Source: a virus. Taken from it: 59,803 nt of DNA. Within the stretch, counting starts at the first letter, position 1. Every line of letters starts with the position of its first letter. The translations under genes and the position numbers were made by a program. The stretch lies in IMG/VR virus record IMGVR_UViG_3300032285_002123, positions 1-59,803 of that record. One strand, written 5' to 3'. This document shows, one piece after another, positions 16,093 to 24,627 of the stretch. Below the pieces are notes generated by a model that was given only the letters and a program-made list of their open reading frames with translations, was not told the DNA's origin and made no database searches.

Positions 16093-19000
16093 TAAATACA
16101 TCCTCCAAAATAGTTGTTCCGTCCTTGGTCTTACCCAAAGAGAATTTATATGCTTTACCTTCATCGATTTTCATGTATGCCTTAGAGTATGATGTAGGAA
16201 ATACTGTAACGCTGTGTAGGTCACGACTTTCATCAGCCAAAACCAGTGATGCCATCTTCTTGCCAGCCTTTGTCACACGAGACTTGAAAGATACTACAAA
16301 TAGTTCTTCATCCTTGAATGGCAACTGACGGTAATTAAGAAGTCGAATAAGCCCAGAATGGTTATCCTTAATCTCATCCACAGGAATAGCAGTTACGATA
16401 CGGTTATCGCTAGCAAGTAGAATATAGGTACGACCAGCTTCAATTGTTGTTTGCTCTTCATCAAAGATTCCAACACTACCAGTCTTATCTAGGATCTCTA
16501 CTCGTGACCAACCCTTGCCTCGCTTAATACCCTTGACCATTCCCATAAGAACAAATGACCCCTTTTCCTCAAACTCTTCTACGTCATTAATGAATGCATA
16601 GTAGTGGCTAGGAATTGAAACATTGAACTCTGGCAGGTTAAGATACTCATAAAGGTTTTCTCTAATCTCATCATCATTACGAGGATTGTCGTCAAAAGTT
16701 GCACCTCCAACTACCCTCAGTGCTTGAAGAGCACGGCTATTCACACCGCTGCCTTTAGTAAAGGTAAACTCCTCAAGCTCCTTGTATGAATTGAATGGAC
16801 GAGCCTCAATGTACTTATTAGCAATATTGTCACTAATAAACTTGATAGCACTCAAACCAAATCGAATACCCTTGCCCTCAATCTTAAAGTCAACATCAGA
16901 CTCGTTGATGTGTGGCAAACGAACAGGAATGCCCATACGCTTTGCCTCAATTAGGTATTCTGTGCGAGCATCCTTGTCGCCTTCATTCTTGAGAATTGAG
17001 TACATAAACTCTAGTGGGTAGTGGTACTTAAGCCATGCAGTCCAGTAGGAAAGCGTAGAATAAGCCACAGCGTGAGACTTATTAAACGAGTACCCAGCGT
17101 GAGCCTCAAAGTCCGTCCAAAGGGATTCTGCTACCTCTGGGGCTAGGAACTTAGATGCTCCCTTAACGAACTGATCCTTGAACTGATCAAATTCCTTAGC
17201 GTCCTTCTTCTTACCAATAATCTTACGAACCTTATCAGCAGTTGCCATTGACATACCGCCAAGTTCTACACAGGCTTGCATAACCTGTTCCTGGTAAAGA
17301 ATACATCCGTAGGTGTCAGATGTGAATGCCTTCATAACCTGGTGATGGTAAGAAATGTTCTGCTTACCATGCTTACGAGCAATGTAATCTTTACCAATGG
17401 TATTCATAGCACCTGGACGAACTAGAGCATTAGATGCAGCCAACTCGTTAAAGTTCTTGACACCCATCTTAACCAGAAGGTTTGTATAAGGCGTAGCTTC
17501 ACACTGGAATACACCCTTGGTGTGACCATCGGAAAGCATAGAGTAGACATTCTTGTCTTCCATGTCAATCTTGTGAAGATCGATGTCTTTCTTAGAACGC
17601 TCCTTAATAATCTTAAGGGTGTCCTGAATAACGGATAGAGTCTTAAGACCAAGTGCGTCAATCTTAATAAGACCAATACGCTCTGCCTCTGCCATGTCAA
17701 CAGCAACTACAGGGATACGCTCCTTAGTTCCTGGGGCTGTGCGAGTCTCCATTGGAGCATACTTAAAGATAGGCTCCTTTGAGGTCACAACACCTGCAGC
17801 GTGAATACCAGTGCCACGAATACGACCACGGAGTTGCTCACCGTATTTCTCAATCTCAGGATACTTCTCACGGAACTCTGCAGTAGACTTTGATGTGCAG
17901 TATTCATCCCAAGTATCTACAAGCTTCATAACCTTGTTAACGTCTGGGAGTGGAATGTTAAGCACACGAGCAATGTCTCGCACAACACCTTTATCCTTAA
18001 AAGATAGGAATGTAGCAATGGATGCAACGTGACGGTACTGACGAACTAGATAATCCTTTACCTCATCACGGCGAGAGTCTTGGATATCAGTATCAATATC
18101 TGGAAAGTCATTTCGTTCTGGATTAATAAAACGGAAGAATAGCAAACCATGAATAAGTGGATCAATATCTGTGATACCAAGAGCATAACACAATAGAGAA
18201 CCAGCAGCCGAACCACGACCTGGACCAACCATAATCCCTTCTTTTTTAGCCCAGTTAATCATGTTGCGTACAACAAGAAAGTATGGACCAAAATTCTTAT
18301 CTTTAATAATCTGAAGCTCTTCATTTAGACGAGCAATGTAATCTTCATTTGTGTCAAGACCCTTTTCCTTTAATCCTTCCATAGCAAGCTCAAGAAGTTC
18401 ACCGTCTGGATCCTGATACTGTGCAGGAAGTAGGTCAAGGTGGTCTTTGATATTGTAGTCTTCAACCTTGTTTACAATTTCAATAGTTGCTTCATACATG
18501 TCCTCACGGTCAATACCCTGAGCACCCATAGCATTACGCATCTCTTCATCCGACAAAAGGTGAATCTCAAACTTATTAAATGACATCTGACGGTCTTCAC
18601 CATAAAGGTAGTCAAGCTTGTCCATAAGGTTATCGTAATTCTTAGTACCTGCGTAAGTAGCGTCTCCAACAGTCTTGTTAGAATAAGAGTTAAGGATCAG
18701 CTTAAGTTCCTGGATTTCCTTCTGGCTGGTATCAGAGTGGTGGCAGTCAGGTGTTACTACTGGCTTTACCCCGAATTCATCTGCTAGAGCAAGAAGTGTC
18801 TTATTAATCTCTGCAGGGTTGTGAGGCATTACCTCAATGTAATAGTCATCACCAAAGGTCTTCTTGCACCATTGAATGTGCTCTTTGGCATAAGCAAGGT
18901 TGTCAGACTCAATAGCCTTGGCAAGAACTCCTGAAAGACATCCAGAAGTAACAACAAGTCCTTCCTTATATTTCTCAAGAATTTCCCAGTCGATACGAGG

Positions 19001-19363
19001 CTTGCGGAAATAGCCTTCTGTCCAACCAAGTTCGTTAAGCTTATTAAGATTTTCTAGACCCTTTTGATTCTTTGCAAGAATAATAAGGTGATTATAGTTA
19101 AGGTCTAGTGGGTCGTTTTCTGCCTTCTTATCTTCGTGATTAAAACGATCACGGCAGATGTATCCCTCAATACCAAGAATAGGCTTGATACCTGCTTCCT
19201 TAGCAGCACGATACATCTCACGGTGTCCAGACAGTGAACCGTGGTCTGTAATTGCAATTGCTGGCATACCCAGCGAAACGGCACGGTCCACATATTCCTG
19301 TGGTGTGGCAATTCCGTCAAATAGCGAGTAATGTGTGTGAACGTGAAGTCCAGCGTAACTCAT
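16085..19363 (-). CDS. dnaE: DNA polymerase III alpha subunit
   Basis: This 1092-aa C-family replicative polymerase has an N-terminal PHP domain (H7-V-H9, then D40-H-G). The palm has GPGRGSAAGS at 380-389 and the catalytic Asp pair in PDIDTDI at 421-427, followed by fingers, a helix-hairpin-helix region and a C-terminal OB-like domain (about 930-1080). It is slightly shorter than E. coli DnaE. With DnaB, primase and SSB it gives the phage its own replisome core; no sliding clamp is seen, so the host clamp is probably used. GAGAGAG precedes the ATG. The 5' leader contains a 10-bp hairpin. Confidence 0.96.
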   Translation of the reverse strand: MSYAGLHVHTHYSLFDGIATPQEYVDRAVSLGMPAIAITDHGSLSGHREMYRAAKEAGIKPILGIEGYICRDRFNHEDKKAENDPLDLNYNHLIILAKNQKGLENLNKLNELGWTEGYFRKPRIDWEILEKYKEGLVVTSGCLSGVLAKAIESDNLAYAKEHIQWCKKTFGDDYYIEVMPHNPAEINKTLLALADEFGVKPVVTPDCHHSDTSQKEIQELKLILNSYSNKTVGDATYAGTKNYDNLMDKLDYLYGEDRQMSFNKFEIHLLSDEEMRNAMGAQGIDREDMYEATIEIVNKVEDYNIKDHLDLLPAQYQDPDGELLELAMEGLKEKGLDTNEDYIARLNEELQIIKDKNFGPYFLVVRNMINWAKKEGIMVGPGRGSAAGSLLCYALGITDIDPLIHGLLFFRFINPERNDFPDIDTDIQDSRRDEVKDYLVRQYRHVASIATFLSFKDKGVVRDIARVLNIPLPDVNKVMKLVDTWDEYCTSKSTAEFREKYPEIEKYGEQLRGRIRGTGIHAAGVVTSKEPIFKYAPMETRTAPGTKERIPVVAVDMAEAERIGLIKIDALGLKTLSVIQDTLKIIKERSKKDIDLHKIDMEDKNVYSMLSDGHTKGVFQCEATPYTNLLVKMGVKNFNELAASNALVRPGAMNTIGKDYIARKHGKQNISYHHQVMKAFTSDTYGCILYQEQVMQACVELGGMSMATADKVRKIIGKKKDAKEFDQFKDQFVKGASKFLAPEVAESLWTDFEAHAGYSFNKSHAVAYSTLSYWTAWLKYHYPLEFMYSILKNEGDKDARTEYLIEAKRMGIPVRLPHINESDVDFKIEGKGIRFGLSAIKFISDNIANKYIEARPFNSYKELEEFTFTKGSGVNSRALQALRVVGGATFDDNPRNDDEIRENLYEYLNLPEFNVSIPSHYYAFINDVEEFEEKGSFVLMGMVKGIKRGKGWSRVEILDKTGSVGIFDEEQTTIEAGRTYILLASDNRIVTAIPVDEIKDNHSGLIRLLNYRQLPFKDEELFVVSFKSRVTKAGKKMASLVLADESRDLHSVTVFPTSYSKAYMKIDEGKAYKFSLGKTKDGTTILEDVFNV

Positions 19364-19392
19364 ATAAAAATCTCTCTCTTGTAAGGTGCTAT

Positions 19393-19431
19393 GAGGGCCA
19401 CCAATATTTTGGTGACCCCCACGCTATTGTA
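19393..19431 (-). promoter_or_regulatory. dnaE promoter and leader hairpin
   Basis: TACAAT (19426-19431) is followed on the minus strand by a 10-bp stem with two wobble pairs (19411-19420 against 19393-19402, loop AAAATATT). The dnaE ribosome site comes next. No T tract follows, so the hairpin would sit at the mRNA 5' end rather than terminate. Confidence 0.5.
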
Positions 19432-19439
19432 TTTAGTTA

Positions 19440-20093
19440 TTACCAGTCCATGTTGGACGATGTTACAGATGGGGAGTTGAATCCTAGGTAGAATGACTCC
19501 TGCTCTGCATAGGCTACCTCACGAACGACCTTCTCAAGATCGAAAGGTTCAATGTCGTTCCAAGCAAATGGTTCGGCATCTGGCTTCGTAGGCAACAGGG
19601 TGTAGCTGGTTTCCGTTCCCTGACCATTACGCTTAATCTTCCACTCAAGGTTCGATACAGAACCAGTCTCAAGAGCGTACTCACGAATGGTGTTAAAAGC
19701 TGACTGCTTTGAGATACCCTGCGACCATACAGCTACATATGGATCTTCAGTACCATCATCGATAATTACGTTACCGTACCAGCGAAGACGTGAACGCCAT
19801 CCTGACTTTGGCTCCTTGCGAGCAAGCTCACAACCATAGCAACGACCCTCTGAATCGATTGTACAAGCAGCCTTTAGCTTGTAATCCTTTGGATTGGTGT
19901 GCTCTGCGATAACAACCGACAGACCACGGTCTGCCGAATAGTTGGCAGAGTCCTCGTCTAGCTCCTCAATGAAGCGAATCTTTGCGGACTGTCCGTCTGC
20001 CAGCTTTACCCAGCGAACCTTCTGTCCTGTGTTTTCATACTTTGGCTTATCGACTACTGCACCGATATCTTTTAGCCCTCTGATAATTGTCAT
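19440..20093 (-). CDS. single-stranded DNA-binding protein with gp32-like zinc site
   Basis: This 217-aa protein has H65, C77, C85 and C88, almost the spacing of the zinc ligands in T4 gp32 (H-x12-C-x9-C-x2-C). An acidic, aromatic C-terminal tail ends in MDW, typical of SSBs that recruit partner proteins. It lies between primase and DNA polymerase. It would coat ssDNA at the fork. AAGGAG lies 5 nt before the ATG. Confidence 0.8.
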   Translation of the reverse strand: MTIIRGLKDIGAVVDKPKYENTGQKVRWVKLADGQSAKIRFIEELDEDSANYSADRGLSVVIAEHTNPKDYKLKAACTIDSEGRCYGCELARKEPKSGWRSRLRWYGNVIIDDGTEDPYVAVWSQGISKQSAFNTIREYALETGSVSNLEWKIKRNGQGTETSYTLLPTKPDAEPFAWNDIEPFDLEKVVREVAYAEQESFYLGFNSPSVTSSNMDW

Positions 20094-20122
20094 TTTTCTC
20101 CTTAATGTTTCTCTTTGGTATT

Positions 20123-21067
20123 TTAGTTTAGCATAGCCATAATGGTCTTGTCAAATGATTCATCTAAATTCTTAATAGCCTCATCTGACATATCACCAAT
20201 ATCTTTATACTGTTTATCTAGTTGTACTACGGTTACACGAGATCCAAGCCTATCAATAAGCTTTTGTTTCATGTTACCGCCAGCTTCATCGTTATCTGCA
20301 ATAACAATAATGTTATTGAAATACTTTTGAAGTAGGTCTGATTGAATGTTAGATACGTTTGCACCTAACGTTGCTACCGCTGGGAAACCACATTGGTCCA
20401 AGCGAATTGCATCGAATGATGATTCGACTACATAAACTTTACTGGAAGTCTTTACACGATGCAAGTTAAACAGGACTTTACTTTTAGGTAGTCCTGGAGT
20501 GTTCTTAAACTCTTTTCCCTCCACAGATCGTCCCACAAAGCCTACAGGAAGCCCTTCAGGTGAGTGGACAGGGATTGTAACCATGTCCTGCTTTTCTGAA
20601 TATCCTAGATCGAACTTCTTTACAGATGTTTCTGTAATTAATCTTCCATTGTAATAACGCATAGCACGAGGTGATTCTAGTGCTTGTGAGCTAAGACGCT
20701 TAATCTGTAGTTCATCATATGGAACATAGTCTGGCTTAGTGTGCAGCTTTTGATTAATCTGCATTTCAAGATCTTGGTCAGTTTCTTTAGACTTAATATA
20801 ACGTACCGCTTCAAAATAGGTACGACTAGAAGTGTGCATAATCAATGCAGTTAGATCACAGACATGTTGACAAGCAAAACAAAAGAATGTTCCGTTTACC
20901 TTATCTACTTCTCCAGCAGGTGAGCGTGAGTTATTATGGAATGGACAAAAAACGATATAGTCAGAATCTACCTCGGATTCGATTGAGATTCCTGATCCAA
21001 TGATGACTCGTTTAATTTGTTCTGTTGTGTAGGAATTAGCAGTGTGCCGTCTATTCCCTCTATCCAT
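20123..21067 (-). CDS. DnaG-like DNA primase
   Basis: The CHC2 zinc site is C41-x2-H44 and C63-x2-C66, followed by a Toprim domain with E215 (VVESSFDA) and D258-x-D260 (ADNDEAG). At 314 aa it lacks the helicase-binding C-terminal domain of bacterial DnaG. It makes RNA primers at the fork, next to the DnaB-like helicase. The start overlaps the upstream gene by 100 nt in another frame; no later start keeps the zinc domain intact. Confidence 0.92.
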   Translation of the reverse strand: MDRGNRRHTANSYTTEQIKRVIIGSGISIESEVDSDYIVFCPFHNNSRSPAGEVDKVNGTFFCFACQHVCDLTALIMHTSSRTYFEAVRYIKSKETDQDLEMQINQKLHTKPDYVPYDELQIKRLSSQALESPRAMRYYNGRLITETSVKKFDLGYSEKQDMVTIPVHSPEGLPVGFVGRSVEGKEFKNTPGLPKSKVLFNLHRVKTSSKVYVVESSFDAIRLDQCGFPAVATLGANVSNIQSDLLQKYFNNIIVIADNDEAGGNMKQKLIDRLGSRVTVVQLDKQYKDIGDMSDEAIKNLDESFDKTIMAMLN

Positions 21068-21312
21068 TGACTCTTCTTCTTTCCTGTATATGTTCCGTAA
21101 ATTGTTAAGAAAAACTCGTAATATTCTTTTTCTATATTGTATGATATCGTAAAGTCTGGGTCTATGTCAAGACGTGGCACATACCCAGCTAGTCGCATCT
21201 CTGTTTGCAACAACTTTATATATTGTTCTTTTAATCTTCCGATTGCTGAATCACTTTGAATGGTTCCATCTAATGTAAAACCTTTAATTCTTTTGTGATG
21301 TAAATTGTCCAT
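20968..21312 (-). CDS. hypothetical protein between helicase and primase
   Basis: This 114-aa protein has a helical N-terminal half and a beta-rich segment (FTISYNIEKEYYEFFLTIYG). The C-terminal third overlaps the primase start. A TATAAT box lies 7 nt before the ATG. The family is not recognised; similar proteins accompany phage primases. Confidence 0.65.
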   Translation of the reverse strand: MDNLHHKRIKGFTLDGTIQSDSAIGRLKEQYIKLLQTEMRLAGYVPRLDIDPDFTISYNIEKEYYEFFLTIYGTYTGKKKSQWIEGIDGTLLIPTQQNKLNESSLDQESQSNPR

Positions 21313-21319
21313 ATAACAT

Positions 21320-21325
21320 ATTATA
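21320..21325 (-). promoter_or_regulatory. -10 promoter before the primase operon
   Basis: TATAAT lies 7 bases before ATG 21312, overlapping the intergenic space after the helicase gene. It probably gives a leaderless transcript; no TGn extension. Confidence 0.45.
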
Positions 21326-21326
21326 A

Positions 21327-22547
21327 CTACTTATCTTCATAGTCTTTGTACTTATACCAACCTTTGTCGAAATCTACTTGGACTAAGAATTCTCCCATAT
21401 AACCATTACGGTTTTTACGGAATACACATTCAATGATATCAGAGTTTGTGCCTCGTCCAAGTGCCATTACCCAGTCAGCGTCATACGCAATCTGTCGTGA
21501 CCAAGCAGTCTGTCCAAGGGTAGGAACAGTGTCAAGCTTAGTAACATCGTCAGGTGTAGCAGATGAAATAGCAATAATAGGAATCTCTTCACTAATAGCC
21601 ATAAGCTTTAGTTCACGAGATAGGTTTTTCATTCGTACCGTTTCAGAATCAGCCTTTTGGTTTGGTGACATTAGCTGCAGGTAATCTACAATAATAAAGT
21701 CTGGCTTATACTGATCGATCTTACCACGAATGACTGATGGGGTTACTTCTCCACCAGAGTCATTAGAAATAATGTGGAATTCAGGCTTGCCCTGCAACTC
21801 TTTCTTATGCCAGCGACGAAGATCTTCAATCTCTACCTCACCATTTGACAACTTACGGTGTGACCAAAGACCTTCACCCATGATTGCAAATACACGGTTA
21901 CGGACCTCAGTCTCGCTCATCTCAAGTGAGATAACCATTGGTGACTTGCCTTGCTTCCATGCCTGTACAGCAAAATAAAGCGATAGCCAAGACTTACCGA
22001 TACCTGGGTAAGCCAAGAATACACCAAGCTGTCCTGGCATAATACCAGCAGGTAGATAGTTGTCAAACCCTGGAAGACCAGTCTTAATTCCTACAGCACC
22101 AAGTTCCTGCTGACGCTTAACATTCTCAAAGTATGCAACAGCAGACTCAATGTCGGTAGCATCAATATCACGAATGGTTGATGTGTTCTTTTTAAGTTCA
22201 GAAGTCTTTGTAATAATATCTTCTAGAGCTTTTACACCTTGACCAGCCTGTACCTCAGATGCAGTGTTACGAAGAATGTCCTTAAGGCTATCGTTTAGGT
22301 ATTCAGCTTGTAGTTCTTCAAGGTGGTATTTGGTAGCACCAATACCCTCAGCAGGAGTGAAATCACGAAACTTATCAACAACCAATGACACAGGTGGAAC
22401 TGTTCCATTAATTTCAGAATAGTTACGAATAAACTGCCAGATATCATTATGTGTACGAAGAATGTTATCCACATTTGCTTGTAGCAAAACGTGAACTTGC
22501 TTATCTTGTAGTACTGCTGAAATCAGCTTTGATTCTGTATTATTCAT
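21327..22547 (-). CDS. dnaB: DnaB-like replicative helicase
   Basis: This RecA-fold helicase (406 aa) has Walker A at 179-186 (AYPGIGKS), Walker B at 284-292 (FIIVDYLQL) and the arginine-finger region near residue 390 (RKNRNG). The N-terminal helical domain (about 1-110) is the primase-interacting part of DnaB. It unwinds the fork 5'-3'. It overlaps the upstream small gene by 8 nt. Confidence 0.94.
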   Translation of the reverse strand: MNNTESKLISAVLQDKQVHVLLQANVDNILRTHNDIWQFIRNYSEINGTVPPVSLVVDKFRDFTPAEGIGATKYHLEELQAEYLNDSLKDILRNTASEVQAGQGVKALEDIITKTSELKKNTSTIRDIDATDIESAVAYFENVKRQQELGAVGIKTGLPGFDNYLPAGIMPGQLGVFLAYPGIGKSWLSLYFAVQAWKQGKSPMVISLEMSETEVRNRVFAIMGEGLWSHRKLSNGEVEIEDLRRWHKKELQGKPEFHIISNDSGGEVTPSVIRGKIDQYKPDFIIVDYLQLMSPNQKADSETVRMKNLSRELKLMAISEEIPIIAISSATPDDVTKLDTVPTLGQTAWSRQIAYDADWVMALGRGTNSDIIECVFRKNRNGYMGEFLVQVDFDKGWYKYKDYEDK

Positions 22548-22848
22548 TCAACCATTCCTTAGCTTTGCGTCTACGCTCTTCTCGTTCTTTCTGATCCTGC
22601 TTATATTGCTCAATGCTGTCAACAATTTTGTCTGCGTAGTTGGCAAAATATTTCCAGCTTGGATTTGGAGATACCTCAAAGTAATACTCCAGTAGGTCAT
22701 AGCATTGTGCCATGCCATAAGACTCAATGAGTGCGTCTGCAGCCCATTGTTCGACATTTAGGTTAAGAGTGACCCTTTGCTCATACCGTTGGGTATGTAG
22801 CTTGCCATAACGACTGAGCAAAGCCATACGGTCTTTGCGTTCTGCCAT
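22540..22848 (-). CDS. hypothetical charged helical protein upstream of dnaB
   Basis: This 102-aa protein ends in a strongly charged helix (KQDQKEREERRRKAKEW). It overlaps dnaB and could be a helicase loader or adaptor by position only. No motif decides this. Confidence 0.65.
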   Translation of the reverse strand: MAERKDRMALLSRYGKLHTQRYEQRVTLNLNVEQWAADALIESYGMAQCYDLLEYYFEVSPNPSWKYFANYADKIVDSIEQYKQDQKEREERRRKAKEWLNE

Positions 22849-23057
22849 TACTTATTGTCGATCTCTTCCGAACCCTCTTTTACCTTTTCAGCAAGCTTTG
22901 TCTCAACAAATGAGTATACTCGCTCAAAGGCCTCATTAATAGTCTCTCCGTCACGACGTGAGTCTACAATGCCCAGGTCAATACGCAGCGACTGAAAGTT
23001 GCCAAGGTTAAGTGTATAGCCAAGTGCAACGTTAATCTTTGTTTCTTCGTTATTCAT
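22848..23057 (-). CDS. hypothetical protein
   Basis: This protein of about 69 aa has a beta-strand-rich first half (INVALGYTLNLGNFQSLRIDLGIV) and an acidic helical end. ATG 23057 is preferred over the ATG at 23063 because AAGGG lies 7 nt before it. Similar NVALGYTLNLG proteins occur in actinophage replication regions; function unknown. Confidence 0.65.
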   Translation of the reverse strand: MNNEETKINVALGYTLNLGNFQSLRIDLGIVDSRRDGETINEAFERVYSFVETKLAEKVKEGSEEIDNK

Positions 23058-23075
23058 TCTCATACCCTTTCAAGG

Positions 23076-23606
23076 TTAAATGGACTCTGACCAAACAGGT
23101 ATAAACCTGCCGTCTTCGGTCCTCGTATATGTAAGCATACCATCTCCCATGCGTCGTGTCAACTCTTGTTTTGATGGTGTTACATTGTTTGTTATTAGCT
23201 TATCAGCTCTTGGTCTACCAAAATGGTAGGATGCTAGTATATCACGAAGTTCACGAACTTGCGATTCTGAGTAATAGCTTCTTACCTGCCATCCTCGTGC
23301 TCCACCTTTTTGACTTCCTCGTGGCTCTGGAATTACTCCACGCTTTACAAGTTGTGGCATATACTTTTTGTGACGATTTACTAGATCAGCAGTTTGTCCT
23401 ACAGTATATGCTCGTTCTCTATTCTTTTTAAAATCAGACATTAGACAACTTTCAATTTGATCTTTATTAATGTTATAAACAGACATAATGTTATTAGATC
23501 TATTAACATGATGAACTCTAACCAAGTCTCCATTTAAAAACCAAACGTTTTTATTACCTGGAATTATTGGAGCCTGGTTATACTCTTCTCGTGTTCTATA
23601 AGCCAC
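23076..23606 (-). CDS. MerR-like helix-turn-helix protein
   Basis: AYTVGQTADLVNRHKKYMPQ (residues 66-85), with GVIPEPRG and a later RSYYSESQVRELRDIL, matches a winged MerR-type DNA-binding domain that reads the start of a helix-turn-helix and wing. It starts with GTG 23606 after AGGAG. As the first gene after the tail block, it may regulate the replication genes downstream; that is inference. Confidence 0.75.
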   Translation of the reverse strand: MAYRTREEYNQAPIIPGNKNVWFLNGDLVRVHHVNRSNNIMSVYNINKDQIESCLMSDFKKNRERAYTVGQTADLVNRHKKYMPQLVKRGVIPEPRGSQKGGARGWQVRSYYSESQVRELRDILASYHFGRPRADKLITNNVTPSKQELTRRMGDGMLTYTRTEDGRFIPVWSESI

Positions 23607-23614
23607 GATTGCTC

Positions 23615-24043
23615 CTAAATGTTTGGAATACCGATTGCAGTAAAGTTAATTTTTCCAGCAACCTGTGCTGTACCTGCATTTCTAAACCAAACATAATATT
23701 CAAGTGATGAGTTTGAAACATTCTGAATTGTAACCCAACATGCTTGATTTCCTGTTGGATCTGAAATTGTTGCAGTTACAACTGGTGGATACTTAAACAC
23801 CATATTAAAGTCGTGTCTACCCCAAATAGGACCATTGGAATCATTTGCGTGATAATTTTCTGATCCAGCAGAAATACTCATATCACTTAGTCTAACTGTT
23901 GCACTGTTTGAACCATTGTTAAAGTTTGATTCACTAAATTGTGTATACAGTTTTGTTGAGATTTCATTAAGAGTATTTACAATTTGATAAATATATGCAT
24001 AATCAATTGGTTGTCCTGCTTGTGGAATTGGAATATTAGCCAT
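23615..24043 (-). CDS. putative virion/tail protein
   Basis: This 142-aa, Ser/Asn-rich protein has a beta-sandwich-like C-terminal half (KYPPVVTATISD... YYVWFRNAG... INFTAIGI) like H-type lectin or baseplate-wedge modules. The ATG is preceded by TATAAT at six bases, so translation may be leaderless. Being last in the tail block, it is likely a structural or adhesion protein. Confidence 0.6.
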   Translation of the reverse strand: MANIPIPQAGQPIDYAYIYQIVNTLNEISTKLYTQFSESNFNNGSNSATVRLSDMSISAGSENYHANDSNGPIWGRHDFNMVFKYPPVVTATISDPTGNQACWVTIQNVSNSSLEYYVWFRNAGTAQVAGKINFTAIGIPNI

Positions 24044-24049
24044 ACCCCA

Positions 24050-24058
24050 ATTATATCA
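24050..24058 (-). promoter_or_regulatory. extended -10 promoter
   Basis: TGA-TATAAT (hexamer 24050-24055) lies six bases before ATG 24043. A weak GGGG stretch lies between the hexamer and the start codon. Confidence 0.55.
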
Positions 24059-24060
24059 CA

Positions 24061-24627
24061 CTAGACTATTGTGCCAGAATCGTAAATTGCTTGAGTTGAT
24101 ATTGGTCCTGCACCAAAAAGATGTGTATAACTATTGTCAGCTTGAAGTGATTTTGTATTTGTTGACAAGTGAACCATTAATTTAAAATATTTTTTGTTTG
24201 ATGATGAAAAAATTTGTTCTGTTGGAATTGTTACAGAAATGCTTTCAGAGCTTGTTGTTCCTGCGTATTCCCAAGAAGGTGTTGAATTCCAGTTTGTAGA
24301 TTCTGATCCCCACCAAATAAAAATATCAAAGGGGATTCCTTGTAATGCTTCTAGCTTTACAATTTGTCCAGAATTAGTAAACTTCCAGCTGATATCAATT
24401 GAAGTACCGTTTGATTTTATTGATGGAGTTACAGATATTCCGTTTGTTAAAAATGAAGATACTGGATCTTTTTGTATTTTATAAATTGGTGACCAGCTAG
24501 AGTTTTGAGAACCGTCTTCAGATATAACTCTATATCTTAATGCATAGGTTCCATCTGTGTGAATTCCTGGCAAAACATTTTTGGGAACAAATATTTTTTG
24601 TATATTTTTATCTGGAGTAATTGTCAT
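24061..24627 (-). CDS. minor tail protein
   Basis: This 188-aa, beta-rich Ser/Thr/Asn protein has fibronectin-III-like strand spacing (YALRYRVISEDGSQNSSWSPIY). It starts adjacent to the end of the previous tail gene and is coupled to it. Likely a tail-tip component. Confidence 0.7.
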   Translation of the reverse strand: MTITPDKNIQKIFVPKNVLPGIHTDGTYALRYRVISEDGSQNSSWSPIYKIQKDPVSSFLTNGISVTPSIKSNGTSIDISWKFTNSGQIVKLEALQGIPFDIFIWWGSESTNWNSTPSWEYAGTTSSESISVTIPTEQIFSSSNKKYFKLMVHLSTNTKSLQADNSYTHLFGAGPISTQAIYDSGTIV

